From assembly GCF_900104095.1 (NCBI RefSeq), contig NZ_FNJO01000022.1:1-64000 (forward strand): 64,000 nt of DNA. Reading direction: 5' to 3'. Below the pieces are notes generated by a model that had not been told where the DNA came from, made no database searches, and saw nothing but the letters and a program-made list of their open reading frames with translations. Position numbers and translations under genes: made by a program. Below are positions 25,100 through 34,039 of this stretch, piece after piece. Every line of letters begins with the position of its first letter. The stretch's first letter is position 1. This DNA is from Ralstonia sp. 25mfcol4.1. GTDB taxonomy: Bacteria; Pseudomonadota; Gammaproteobacteria; Burkholderiales; Burkholderiaceae.

Positions 25100-26302
25100 G
25101 TGAGTCACTCTACTGTCACTCTTTGGGACAAGCCGCGCTGGATGTTGTCGGTCCTTCTTGCTGGCCTTGTCATGATTGGTCCGTTTTCCATCGATACATA
25201 TCTACCCGCATTCTCCGGGATCCAAGCCTCGCTTAAGGCAACGCCGGCCGCAATGCAGCAGACGCTCTCAGCTTTCCTGCTGGGATTCGGTGTCATGAGT
25301 CTGTTCCATGGTGCCCTGGCGGACAGCTTCGGCCGTCGCCCTGTGGTCCTGTGGGGCTTGGGTGTCTTCGCATTTTCTTCCTTCGGCTGCGCACTATCTC
25401 CTTCGGTGGGCTGGCTGATTGCATTCCGAGCGCTCCAGGGAAGCTCGGCCGCTTGTGGCATGGTGATCAGCCGGGCCATTGTGAGCGACATGTTCGCAGC
25501 GGGAGAAGCCCAGAAAGTGATGACGCAAGTCACAATATTCTTCGGGCTCGCGCCCGCCATTGCACCAATCGTTGGCGGTGAGTTGTATCTGCATTTTGGA
25601 TGGGAAGCTGTCTTCTGGTTCCTCGGAACCGTCGGCGCGGTCTTGTGGATCATCGATTGGCGTTGGCTGCCCGAGACCCTGCATCGAAATGCGCGGCAAT
25701 CCTTCCATCCGGGCAACCTTGCAGCCGGGTACGCCCGTTTGCTCGCCAATCCAAGATTCATGGCCTTATCACTGGCCAGCGGTATCCCTTTCAATGGACT
25801 GTTTCTATATGTTCTGTGCGCCCCTGCATTCCTAGGCGAAATTCTACATCTCCCCCCCGACCGATATTACATATTCTTCTGCATAACCATATCGGGAATG
25901 ATGCTGGGATCTTTTCTTTCCGGGCGCCTCGCCGGAAAACTCGACCGCGTCACGCAAGTGAGGAGGGGGTTCTATCTAATGCTGATCGCGGGAGTCTGGA
26001 ACGTGACATATAACGTGTTCTGGCATCCCACCTCAGTTCTCGCAATTCTCCCCGTCGGGCTTTTCGCCTTTGGGTGGGCAATCAGTGTCGCTATTGTTAC
26101 CTTAATGGTCTTAGACCTCGCGCCCCAACGAAGGGGTGTGGCATCGTCGTTGCATACGGCGGTGGGCAGTATCGCGAACGCGCTTGTTGCTGGCGTCGTC
26201 GCGCCTTTCGTCATGCATTCGGCCGTAGCGCTGTCTGTGACATCCCTCGCTATGGCGCTCAGCGGTATGATGGCTTGGACATTGGTTAATCGTCGCGCTT
26301 AG
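25100..26302 (+). CDS. MFS transporter of the Bcr/CflA drug-efflux group
   Basis: A 400-residue protein with about 12 transmembrane segments. It has 'GPFSIDTYLPAFSGIQASL' at the N-terminus, typical of Bcr/CflA, and the MFS loop 'GALADSFGRRPVVLWGLGVF' between TM2 and TM3. It probably works by proton antiport in the inner membrane. The start is a GTG at 25100 with a weak ribosome site. ATG 25142 is the alternative. It follows dsdA by 20 bases, so they are likely cotranscribed. It converges with the LysR gene, separated by only 5 bases. Confidence 0.87.
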   Translation: MSHSTVTLWDKPRWMLSVLLAGLVMIGPFSIDTYLPAFSGIQASLKATPAAMQQTLSAFLLGFGVMSLFHGALADSFGRRPVVLWGLGVFAFSSFGCALSPSVGWLIAFRALQGSSAACGMVISRAIVSDMFAAGEAQKVMTQVTIFFGLAPAIAPIVGGELYLHFGWEAVFWFLGTVGAVLWIIDWRWLPETLHRNARQSFHPGNLAAGYARLLANPRFMALSLASGIPFNGLFLYVLCAPAFLGEILHLPPDRYYIFFCITISGMMLGSFLSGRLAGKLDRVTQVRRGFYLMLIAGVWNVTYNVFWHPTSVLAILPVGLFAFGWAISVAIVTLMVLDLAPQRRGVASSLHTAVGSIANALVAGVVAPFVMHSAVALSVTSLAMALSGMMAWTLVNRRA

Positions 26303-26307
26303 GAAAA

Positions 26308-27264
26308 TTAGAGCCGCGCGCTCGCCAGCCCGCCTCCAAGAACCACGCGAAATGCCGAGTTGAAGGCGCTGCCTTCGCATTCCAGCCACGCCCTCAGAGT
26401 CCCCGCTGCTGCGGGGTCGCCCCCACCCCATATGGCGTAGTAAAGCGTTGCGGGCGGTGTCGCTGACAAAGGGAGAGCGACAAGCCTTCCTTCATTTAAG
26501 TCCCTGAAAACCTCGGTGGCGTTGGCTAGCGCAATGCCTCGCCCATCCCGCGCAGCTTCAACCGCATTGGCACATGTGCGATCAAGGCCAGGTCGCTCAA
26601 CATCCTGGACGGAATAACCCATTGATCTTGCGAAGGCGGCCCATCCGCGCGTTGAGGAGGCGGGCCCGTCTTCTGCAGCTTCAATGAGTGCATACGTAAA
26701 ATGGTCGCGAACTCGCTTAACCTGTGGACGGAGTTTGATAAACACGGGTGTCGCAACGGCAACGACATAGTCGACCAGGAATGGCACATCCGACGTCGTG
26801 ACCGGCAAGTTGGTTATATGAAGCACCAGGCCATGTTCGTGCGTTGTGGGCGGCCTTTGCGAGAGGCTCAATGTAGCGCCAGGAAAATGCCTACAAAAGT
26901 CACCGATTCTGGGCAGCAGCCAGAGAGATGCCAGGTTCACCGGGCAGATGACGAAAATCCTCTCCCTGACGGGCGCGTGATCGCCGGACAAAATGGAAGA
27001 CAAGCCTTCCAAGTGCGGCCTGGCCGCTTCCAAGAGTCGCACCGGCGCTCGAGTGGGCGCTTTGCTATCTAACAGCCGATGCGGCGGCCTGGGATCAGGA
27101 ACTCGCTGTCTCAGTGCCGCCAGGTGCCGGCGTACAGCCCGCACAGTCAAACCAAGATGAGCGGCCGCAGCCTCTACGGAACCGTATCGGTCAACTGCGT
27201 CGAGAGTTCGCAGCCAGCTATATTCCGGTACCGTTAGAAGTGGGCTGGCCACGATGGAGGGCAA
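26308..27264 (-). CDS. LysR-like transcriptional regulator with divergent DNA-binding domain
   Basis: About 318 residues. The N-terminal winged helix is recognisable ('LRTLDAVDRYGSVEAAAAHL', 'GLTVRAVRRHLAALRQRV'), but the usual LysR sequence after it is altered ('PDPRPPHRLLDSKAPTRA'). The C-terminal half has the periplasmic-binding-like effector domain, with 'PRIGDFCRHFPGATLSLSQR' and 'VEAARDGRGIALANATEVF'. The last matches the LysR C-terminal pattern of GcvA-like members. No ATG fits. The start is a TTG at 27264 or a nearby GTG, so the N-terminus is uncertain. It may control the dsdA/MFS pair or the aldehyde dehydrogenase gene behind it (inference). Confidence 0.75.
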   Translation of the reverse strand: MPSIVASPLLTVPEYSWLRTLDAVDRYGSVEAAAAHLGLTVRAVRRHLAALRQRVPDPRPPHRLLDSKAPTRAPVRLLEAARPHLEGLSSILSGDHAPVRERIFVICPVNLASLWLLPRIGDFCRHFPGATLSLSQRPPTTHEHGLVLHITNLPVTTSDVPFLVDYVVAVATPVFIKLRPQVKRVRDHFTYALIEAAEDGPASSTRGWAAFARSMGYSVQDVERPGLDRTCANAVEAARDGRGIALANATEVFRDLNEGRLVALPLSATPPATLYYAIWGGGDPAAAGTLRAWLECEGSAFNSAFRVVLGGGLASARL

Positions 27265-27333
27265 TAATTACAGTACGGACAGGGGTGACCTCGCAACCCG
27301 CGAAGGCACCCCCCTCAGACAGAAGCCGACGGG

Positions 27334-28776
27334 TTACCCCATGGCCCCAAAGATCGATTTGGTCTCGAGAAATTCGTCAATTCCCGCAGCGCCCCATTCG
27401 CGCCCATTGCCAGACTGCTTGTACCCACCAAAGGGCGCAGTAGGATCAAAGCCCGCACCGTTCAGGTGTACCATGCCCGTACGCATACGACGCGCAACCC
27501 GCTCGGCGCTCCGGATGTCTCCTCCGAATACATAGCCTGAGAGGCCGTAAATCGAGTCATTGGCCATGTTCACCGCCTCGTCCTCGCTCCTGTACGGCAG
27601 CATGACGAGAACCGGTCCAAAGATCTCTTCCTGAGCGATACGGGACCTGTTATCTGCTGTAGCGAAGATGGTCGGACCGACGAAGTACCCGCGGTCTTGT
27701 CCCAGCACTGGCGCCAGGCCACCCGCAACCAAGCTCGCTCCCTCGTCTAGGCCTGCCTGGATCATTTCCCGCACCTTGGAGTATTGGCGTTGATTCGCCA
27801 TCGGACCCACCGTAGTCTCTTCGCTCAGCGGGTCACCAACGACCAGCTGAGAGCATGCCGACTTTGCGATCTCAAGCGCCTCTTCGAACCGATGTGCAGG
27901 TACGAGCATACGTGACGGCGCGGTACAGGTCTGCCCGGAGTTGCTCATCATGTGGTGCACGCCGTGCGTCACGGCGGCGCGAAGATCAGCATCGTCGAGA
28001 ATGATGTTTGCAGATTTTCCGCCGAGTTCAAGCGAAACGCGCTTAATAGAATCCGCCGCGGCCTTGGTCACTTGGGCACCCGCTGTGGTTGAGCCAGTAA
28101 GCGAGACCATATCAACCAACGGGTGAGCGGCGAGAGTGGTCCCAAGGCGGCTACCTTCGCCCTGAATCATGTTGAACACGCCTTGTGGCACACCAGCTTC
28201 CTCCAGGATCTCCGCAAAGATTGCTGCCGAGAGCGGAGCGTTCTGGCTAGGCTTTAGAACGACCGTACAGCCAGCGGCCAGGGCAGGGGCCACCTTACAA
28301 GCGACTTGGTTCATCGGCCAGTTCCACGGCGTGATGAGCGCACACACCCCGATTGGTTCCTTGACGACCTTCGACGACGTAAGTTGCGTCTCAAACGCGT
28401 GCTGGCGAGTCAGCGCCGCTGCAGTCCTAAAATGGATCAGACCGACGGGCGCTTGCGCAACCATTGATAGCTTCTGTAGTGGGGCACCCATCTCAACTGT
28501 GATGGCTTGCGCCACATCCTGGAGTCGTCGCTCATAGACCTCAGCGATTCGATCCAGCAACGACGCACGAAACTCGAGGCTGGTTCGTGAGTACTCCTGG
28601 AACGCCGCCCGTGCGGCAGCCACCGCCATGTCAATTTCGGCCTCGCCGCCACATGTCAGCGTGCCGTAAATCTGCTCAGTAGCGGGATTGGTTAGATCGA
28701 TGCGCTTGCCATCGACCCGCACCCACTTTCCATTGATATACGCCTGGTCAAGACGATTGATGCCGTGTGCTTCCAT
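27334..28776 (-). CDS. NAD(P)-dependent aldehyde dehydrogenase
   Basis: A 480-residue ALDH. Catalytic Cys284 is in 'NSGQTCTAPSRML' and Glu250 in 'VSLELGGKSANI'. The cofactor region is 'ITPWNWPMNQVACKVAPALA' with 'VLKPSQNAPLSA'. The enzyme oxidises an aldehyde to the acid. The ATG at 28776 has GGAGGAG five bases upstream, a strong site. It lies downstream of the YCF48 gene on the same strand across a 134-base gap, so it may be the last gene of the DUF1329 operon, oxidising an aldehyde made by the GMC enzyme (inference). Confidence 0.92.
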   Translation of the reverse strand: MEAHGINRLDQAYINGKWVRVDGKRIDLTNPATEQIYGTLTCGGEAEIDMAVAAARAAFQEYSRTSLEFRASLLDRIAEVYERRLQDVAQAITVEMGAPLQKLSMVAQAPVGLIHFRTAAALTRQHAFETQLTSSKVVKEPIGVCALITPWNWPMNQVACKVAPALAAGCTVVLKPSQNAPLSAAIFAEILEEAGVPQGVFNMIQGEGSRLGTTLAAHPLVDMVSLTGSTTAGAQVTKAAADSIKRVSLELGGKSANIILDDADLRAAVTHGVHHMMSNSGQTCTAPSRMLVPAHRFEEALEIAKSACSQLVVGDPLSEETTVGPMANQRQYSKVREMIQAGLDEGASLVAGGLAPVLGQDRGYFVGPTIFATADNRSRIAQEEIFGPVLVMLPYRSEDEAVNMANDSIYGLSGYVFGGDIRSAERVARRMRTGMVHLNGAGFDPTAPFGGYKQSGNGREWGAAGIDEFLETKSIFGAMG

Positions 28777-28910
28777 AAAGTCTCCTCCTCGATTGTTCGG
28801 ATAGCGAAGATCGGAATTGCACCTCATTGCGGGACGCCGCACCCCTCTTGAGTGTTGCGCGACTCGGCGTCGCAACAAGCTGCTTCAGGACATTTGCCGC
28901 TAGAGGCGTG

Positions 28911-29885
28911 TCATTGCTGAACGACGCCCCGCCGCGAAAACAGCAGCCACTCACTCTCAGACCGAGGAAGAGCTACCGTCACCGACTCTCCGCTTTGTTT
29001 GGGTGCGGATGAAAACGAAAGACCGCGGTCATGGCTAAGCATTTGGAGACCGTCAAGTCCACCGACCAATACGGCCTTGCCTTGCTCGCTGATCGTAGTT
29101 ACAGAGTTCTTTGTGCCGAGAGGAATCGTCACCCATGTACGTCCGCCATCCGCACTTCTCATGAGCGTGCCACGTTGCCCGCCAACCAGAATTGCGCCAT
29201 CCTCAAGCACCGCGCCGGTCCATAGGGATCCCTTGTAGCCCGTTTCGATTGCGTCCCAGTTATGGCCGTGATCTGTAGAGCGGAAGACTTGCCCCTTCTC
29301 AGCTGTGGCATAGATGCTTCCCTTCCTGTCGGAGAAGATGCCGAGAAGATTCGCATCAGACTTCTTGCCCGCTTTCGTCAAGATCTGCCTCTCCTGCCAC
29401 GTCTTTCCGCCGTCATCAGTCGTGAGTACGAGGGACCAGAGGCCGACTGCCACTCCATGTTGCTCGTCAGTGAAATCAACAGCGAACAGTGGTCTGTCTT
29501 CGGAGGTGTCCAGTCTCTGGACCTTCCAGGTCTCGCCGCCGTCATTCGTGTTCAGGATCGCCCCCCAATGTCCCACCGCCCAGCCGAGATTGCTAGTCGG
29601 AAAGGATGTCGATGTCAGGGTTGAACTGACGGGAACCGATTTGGCCTGTCGGTAAGAGCGTCCGGCGTCGTCGGACAACAGCACAACGCCGTTTGCACCG
29701 ACGGTAACTACCCGCTTTCCAGCCCAAGCGGCGGACAGAACCGGCGATTGCGTTGCAATTGGAGACTGAACTGCCGGTACAGGTTTCAATGATTCCGCGT
29801 CAGCGGCACTGCAAATCAATGGAGAACACGCTACAGCCGCGACCACCACACTCCACAGGCCGCGTTCAAAAATAGGCAAAGTCAT
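28911..29885 (-). CDS. YCF48/BNR-repeat exported protein
   Basis: A 324-residue protein with an N-terminal signal peptide (hydrophobic run to about residue 27, ending SAADAES). It has several beta-propeller Asp-box repeats: 'SDDAGRSYRQ', 'NTNDGGETWK', 'TTDDGGKTWQ', 'RSTDHGHNWD', 'RSADGGRTWV'. YCF48-like propellers aid assembly of photosystem II in cyanobacteria. In proteobacteria they recur beside RND and DUF1302/DUF1329 genes, without a proven role. It begins 14 bases after the RND stop and probably acts in the periplasm with that transporter. Confidence 0.85.
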   Translation of the reverse strand: MTLPIFERGLWSVVVAAVACSPLICSAADAESLKPVPAVQSPIATQSPVLSAAWAGKRVVTVGANGVVLLSDDAGRSYRQAKSVPVSSTLTSTSFPTSNLGWAVGHWGAILNTNDGGETWKVQRLDTSEDRPLFAVDFTDEQHGVAVGLWSLVLTTDDGGKTWQERQILTKAGKKSDANLLGIFSDRKGSIYATAEKGQVFRSTDHGHNWDAIETGYKGSLWTGAVLEDGAILVGGQRGTLMRSADGGRTWVTIPLGTKNSVTTISEQGKAVLVGGLDGLQMLSHDRGLSFSSAPKQSGESVTVALPRSESEWLLFSRRGVVQQ

Positions 29886-29899
29886 AGCTTAGGTACTCA

Positions 29900-32299
29900 T
29901 TAGTGTGCAAGCAGTCCAGGTGCCTTTGCAGGGCGGCGGCGGGGGAAAAGCTGTTCCAGCCAAACTGCGAAAGCAGGCAGGACCGTCATCGCCATGATCA
30001 TGTTCACGATGAACATAAATGCAAGTAGCTTTCCCATGTCGGCCTGGAACTTAAGCGATGAGAAGGACCAAGTCGCGACGCCAATAGCGAGGGTAATCGC
30101 CGTGAAAATCGTGGCGGTACCAATCTCCAGGATCGACTGTTCAAGAGCCTTCACGATCCCAACGCCATTAGCGAGGTGAAGCTGAAGACGGTTGTAGATG
30201 TAGAACGCGTAGTCCACGCCGATCCCCACCGCCAACACCATGACTGGCAAGGTCGCAACCGTCAGGCCGATTTGCAACTCTTTCATGAACCAGTAGCCGA
30301 CAAACGTACCAATGGTCAGAGGCAGGCAGCAGGCGAGCACGGCCCGCACGTCACGGTATGTCAGGAAGACGAGCAGAACAATCGTCGCATATACATAGAG
30401 CATCATCGGCAGTTCGCTATGCTCGATTTCCTCGTTGACAGCAGCGAGCACGCCCGCATTACCAGATGCCAAGCGAATTTGAACCCCATTGAGCTTGTGG
30501 TTTTCCCGGAAGCGCTTTACAGCAGCAATGACCCCGTTAATCGTCGTGGCCTTGTGATCCGCCAAGTAGATGTGGACGGCGGTCATGCTGCAATCCTTGC
30601 GCATGATGCCGGAGAGCCTTCCGATTTCCACGGCCATTGCGGCATAGTTGGCAGGGTCGGTCGGAATCACCGACATTTTCGGGTTGCCTTCGTTATACCC
30701 CTCGTTATATTGCTTCAGAAGAGAGGAAAAGGACACAACGGACTGGACGCCGGCGACAGGTTGTATCGCCCAAACAAAACGATCCTGATACGCCCCCAGT
30801 TGAACGTTGTCGCAGGATTGTGGAGGGGCCTCGAACACGACGGTTAGCCAGTCCAGGCCGACGTCATAGCTCTTCGCGATGGATACAGCATCCCTGTTGA
30901 AGCGCGCGTCGGAGCGCAGCTCGGGGGCGCCGGCCTGGAGCGTTCCCACCACGCGATCCCGGCTCTGCCATGCCGCCGTCGCCAATACACCTAGCGCTGC
31001 AATGAGGATCAATGCCGCGTTCCGTGGAATTGCAACCTTAGCGAGTACGCGCAGGTATTTGGCCCGTTTCGCTGCATGCAGTTCTGCGGCATCGGCGAAC
31101 TTGCGGTCGATGTTCAGCAATGAAGCCGCCAGGGGAAGCATCACAAGATTCGTGACAATCTTGTATGCAACCCCGAGAGACGCGGTGATCGCCAACTCCC
31201 TAACCATGGGAATCGGCACGAGAACCAGCGTGATGAACGACACGAAGGCGGTAACCAATGCCAACGTGCCGGGGATAAGCAGGCCGCTAAAGCTGGATCG
31301 TGCGGCCTCCTCGGCGTTCTTTCCGTGGGAGATCTCTCGGACGATGAAGTTGATTTGCTGCACCCCATGCGATACGCCAATGGCGAATACCAGAAAAGGT
31401 ACCAAGACGCCGAGTGGATCGACACCGTATCCCAGGAGGTGCAACGTGCCGAACTGCCACACCAGCGACATCAGCGAGCAGGCCAGCGGAAGCAAGGTAA
31501 GGCGCACCGAACGACAGTACCAATACACCGCAAGAGCCGTAAGCAGCAAGGCAATCACGCAGAAATGCAAAACAGACGAAGCACCGTCGGCAATGTCGCC
31601 TATCTGCTTCGCGAAGCCAATGATCTGAATCTCGAAGTTGGGGTCTTCGAATTTGGCACGGAGGTTCTGCTCGAGCGTGTGGTTGAAGTCGACATAGTCG
31701 AGATGTTCCCCGGCGGCGTTCACGTCATTCAGATCGGCAGTAATCATCGCGCTGGTCTGATCCCGATCCACAAGGTTGCCAATAAAGCCGCCTTGCGCTG
31801 TGGAACGGGCGATGCTTGCGACCGTGTCGGCGTTAAGTTGATCCGGCGTCACGGTTCCGGCAATAAGCGGGTCTGCCCGAAATCCGTCCTCCGTGATCTC
31901 GTTCACGAAGGAGTTAGGCGTCCAAAGAGACTGGACACTACTGCGGGAGACATACGGCAGAAACGTTACCGCTTGCGTCACATCGTAAAGTCGTTTCAGA
32001 CCTTCTGGCGTCCAGATCGACCCCTTTCTTGCCTTTACAACAACAATGAGGCGGTTCGCTCCGAGGAGGTCGTCGCGATACTCTTTGAACGTCTTTGAGT
32101 ATTCATGCCCGATCGGAAGTTGCTTCTCGAAGCCGGCATCCATTTTCAGCTTGACTGCAAATGCCCCCATGACACAGGTAAACACCAGCAGCAGACCGAG
32201 GACAAGACGCCTGCGGCCGAAGAGCAGGTTTTCCAGCGAATTGAGAATGCGCAACAGCGCGCTAGGGCGAGCCGCTTCGGCTACAGGCGATGACTTCAT
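29900..32299 (-). CDS. RND-superfamily (MMPL/SSD-type) transporter
   Basis: A 799-residue inner-membrane protein with two halves. Each half has one TM segment, a large periplasmic loop and a five-TM cluster (for example 'IGVSHGVQQINFIVREISHG' in half 1 and 'VGIGVDYAFYIYNRLQLHLA' in half 2). The layout matches MMPL/HpnN-like RND proteins that move lipids or hydrophobic compounds, not the tripartite drug pumps. The ATG at 32299 is preceded by GAGG. An in-frame start at 32329 would overlap the DUF1302 gene. It is part of the DUF1329-DUF1302-RND-YCF48 operon. Confidence 0.88.
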   Translation of the reverse strand: MKSSPVAEAARPSALLRILNSLENLLFGRRRLVLGLLLVFTCVMGAFAVKLKMDAGFEKQLPIGHEYSKTFKEYRDDLLGANRLIVVVKARKGSIWTPEGLKRLYDVTQAVTFLPYVSRSSVQSLWTPNSFVNEITEDGFRADPLIAGTVTPDQLNADTVASIARSTAQGGFIGNLVDRDQTSAMITADLNDVNAAGEHLDYVDFNHTLEQNLRAKFEDPNFEIQIIGFAKQIGDIADGASSVLHFCVIALLLTALAVYWYCRSVRLTLLPLACSLMSLVWQFGTLHLLGYGVDPLGVLVPFLVFAIGVSHGVQQINFIVREISHGKNAEEAARSSFSGLLIPGTLALVTAFVSFITLVLVPIPMVRELAITASLGVAYKIVTNLVMLPLAASLLNIDRKFADAAELHAAKRAKYLRVLAKVAIPRNAALILIAALGVLATAAWQSRDRVVGTLQAGAPELRSDARFNRDAVSIAKSYDVGLDWLTVVFEAPPQSCDNVQLGAYQDRFVWAIQPVAGVQSVVSFSSLLKQYNEGYNEGNPKMSVIPTDPANYAAMAVEIGRLSGIMRKDCSMTAVHIYLADHKATTINGVIAAVKRFRENHKLNGVQIRLASGNAGVLAAVNEEIEHSELPMMLYVYATIVLLVFLTYRDVRAVLACCLPLTIGTFVGYWFMKELQIGLTVATLPVMVLAVGIGVDYAFYIYNRLQLHLANGVGIVKALEQSILEIGTATIFTAITLAIGVATWSFSSLKFQADMGKLLAFMFIVNMIMAMTVLPAFAVWLEQLFPRRRPAKAPGLLAH

Positions 32300-32306
32300 G
32301 AGTACC

Positions 32307-34022
32307 TCAGAAATTGCGGGATGCGACAATTGCTACGAAATCTCGGTCCCGCAGCGGATTGACTAATGGGCTGGTCGGGCCCATGAAACGCGTGTAGTTC
32401 AGACCAATCTGCCAATTGGCAGGATTTTGGATAAAGTTGACGTACAAGTTCATCGCAGCTACGCCCTTCATAAACTGCGAATTTATGTTTGGTGTCTGGC
32501 CAAACAGACCGTAGCGTACGTAGACACCTGGATTGACCTGCCAGCCTGGGATAAGGGTGCCGTCGTAGACCCAGTTGAAGTCGATGTTAATACCCCCTGA
32601 GTACTTCGTTCCGGCGGAACTACCCGGACTATTGAGGGCGCCGGTACTGACAAGATCGTTGAACTGGTTGCCCCATAGCCACCCACCGGCCGCGATAGGC
32701 GAGCCACCGTAGTCTTTGTGAAGACCCGGGTAAGCGATCACCACCGTTTCGGTCGTAAGCGTTGCAGTTTGCGCGCCGATGAGCTTGAGGAAGGGTCCGG
32801 CATTGCTAGGTTGCAACGCATAGAGAGATGTCAGATGCCACTGGAATTTTTTCTCGTCGGTCCAGCAATTTCCCCCTTGGGCGACGCAACCGCTTGCAGG
32901 GTTGAGAGGCACTGCGTCGCGCGGACGATAGGAGAGCTCCGTGCCGATTGCCAGGTCTCCCAAGGGGAAATTCGCGCTAACACCGATCATGTGGCGATTC
33001 TCTGGGTACTTGAAGACTGTCGCACCATCCGCTGCCAGCGACGTCTGCGGGAACTTGTCGTGGTACGCGATCGTATAAAGCCCTAAGTTGAAGTCAGTGC
33101 CGGGAGGTTGGTATCTCAGAGCCACGCCGTATTGGCCGCCGTTCTTCGCATGCGTATTCCGAACACCGTAGGCGCCTTGCCCAGGGCCAACGATCGACGT
33201 CGACCAATAGCTTCCGACCGGAGGGAGGTAGTTCTGGTTCCAGTTGCTTTGGATATACACCTCGCCATTCAGGCCGTGCCCGAGGCCAGATGCGAAGCTC
33301 AGGATCGGTGCGGGAAGAATGAACTCCTTTACTTGGGCACCCGGCTGCGAGGCCCGGTTGACGTCAATTGCGTTTGTTGCGTTGATGCCCCCGATTTCGT
33401 ACAGACTCTCGCCCCAGCTCACCACCTGGTTGCCCAGCCGGACGCGTGCAGTTTGGTCTCCCAACGTGAACTGCTTGCTGACCCACAGGTCCAGCAGCCG
33501 GGCTTTGAACCGGATGTTGCTGCGCCCATCGGAGGCGAGGCCGCCGCTAATGTCGGGGGTAGTGAACGCGAAGGCGTCCTGACCACTAGCGGCACCAGTC
33601 GTATGCGTGCCGGAATAGTCGTACACCCAGGTTCCCCGAGCCATGAAGGCCAGTCCTTCGGAGGGCATCTTCATAAGCAGCTCATGGCTGCCCTTGAGAT
33701 AGCTCGTGAAGGCGTCGCCCTTGTCATAGTTGATGTTCCCCTGATCGCTGACGCCGCTGATTTGCCCCAGACGGCCGCCACCGGTTCGTGCGCCGGTGGC
33801 CGCGTCATATGTTGGAGAGACAAGATTTTCGCTTTGGGAAGCGGTGCGCACCCCCAGGCCAGCGGAAACTGTGGAGTCGAAACTGCCTTGGATGTTGTCG
33901 GTGGAGAATGTAAAGGCCTCGGCGTTACTGCATGCGAGGACAAACAGTGCGCAAGCCGCTGCGTGAAGCTCTGTACGAAGAGCGGCGCAAGCAGGGTCGC
34001 GAGAGCCAGATCGGTTGGCCAT
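32307..34022 (-). CDS. DUF1302-family outer-membrane protein
   Basis: A 571-residue exported protein with a signal peptide ('AACALFVLACSNAEA' then FTFSTDNIQGSFDSTVSAG). It then has long amphipathic beta-strand-like sequence with many aromatic and Gly residues, ending in an aromatic residue (ASRNF), as in outer-membrane barrels. DUF1302 proteins accompany DUF1329 genes in clusters for hydrophobic compounds such as steroids. A channel role is likely but unproven. It starts 17 bases after the DUF1329 stop and ends 7 bases before the RND start. Confidence 0.85.
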   Translation of the reverse strand: MANRSGSRDPACAALRTELHAAACALFVLACSNAEAFTFSTDNIQGSFDSTVSAGLGVRTASQSENLVSPTYDAATGARTGGGRLGQISGVSDQGNINYDKGDAFTSYLKGSHELLMKMPSEGLAFMARGTWVYDYSGTHTTGAASGQDAFAFTTPDISGGLASDGRSNIRFKARLLDLWVSKQFTLGDQTARVRLGNQVVSWGESLYEIGGINATNAIDVNRASQPGAQVKEFILPAPILSFASGLGHGLNGEVYIQSNWNQNYLPPVGSYWSTSIVGPGQGAYGVRNTHAKNGGQYGVALRYQPPGTDFNLGLYTIAYHDKFPQTSLAADGATVFKYPENRHMIGVSANFPLGDLAIGTELSYRPRDAVPLNPASGCVAQGGNCWTDEKKFQWHLTSLYALQPSNAGPFLKLIGAQTATLTTETVVIAYPGLHKDYGGSPIAAGGWLWGNQFNDLVSTGALNSPGSSAGTKYSGGINIDFNWVYDGTLIPGWQVNPGVYVRYGLFGQTPNINSQFMKGVAAMNLYVNFIQNPANWQIGLNYTRFMGPTSPLVNPLRDRDFVAIVASRNF

Positions 34023-34039
34023 TTTTCGTTATCCTCGTC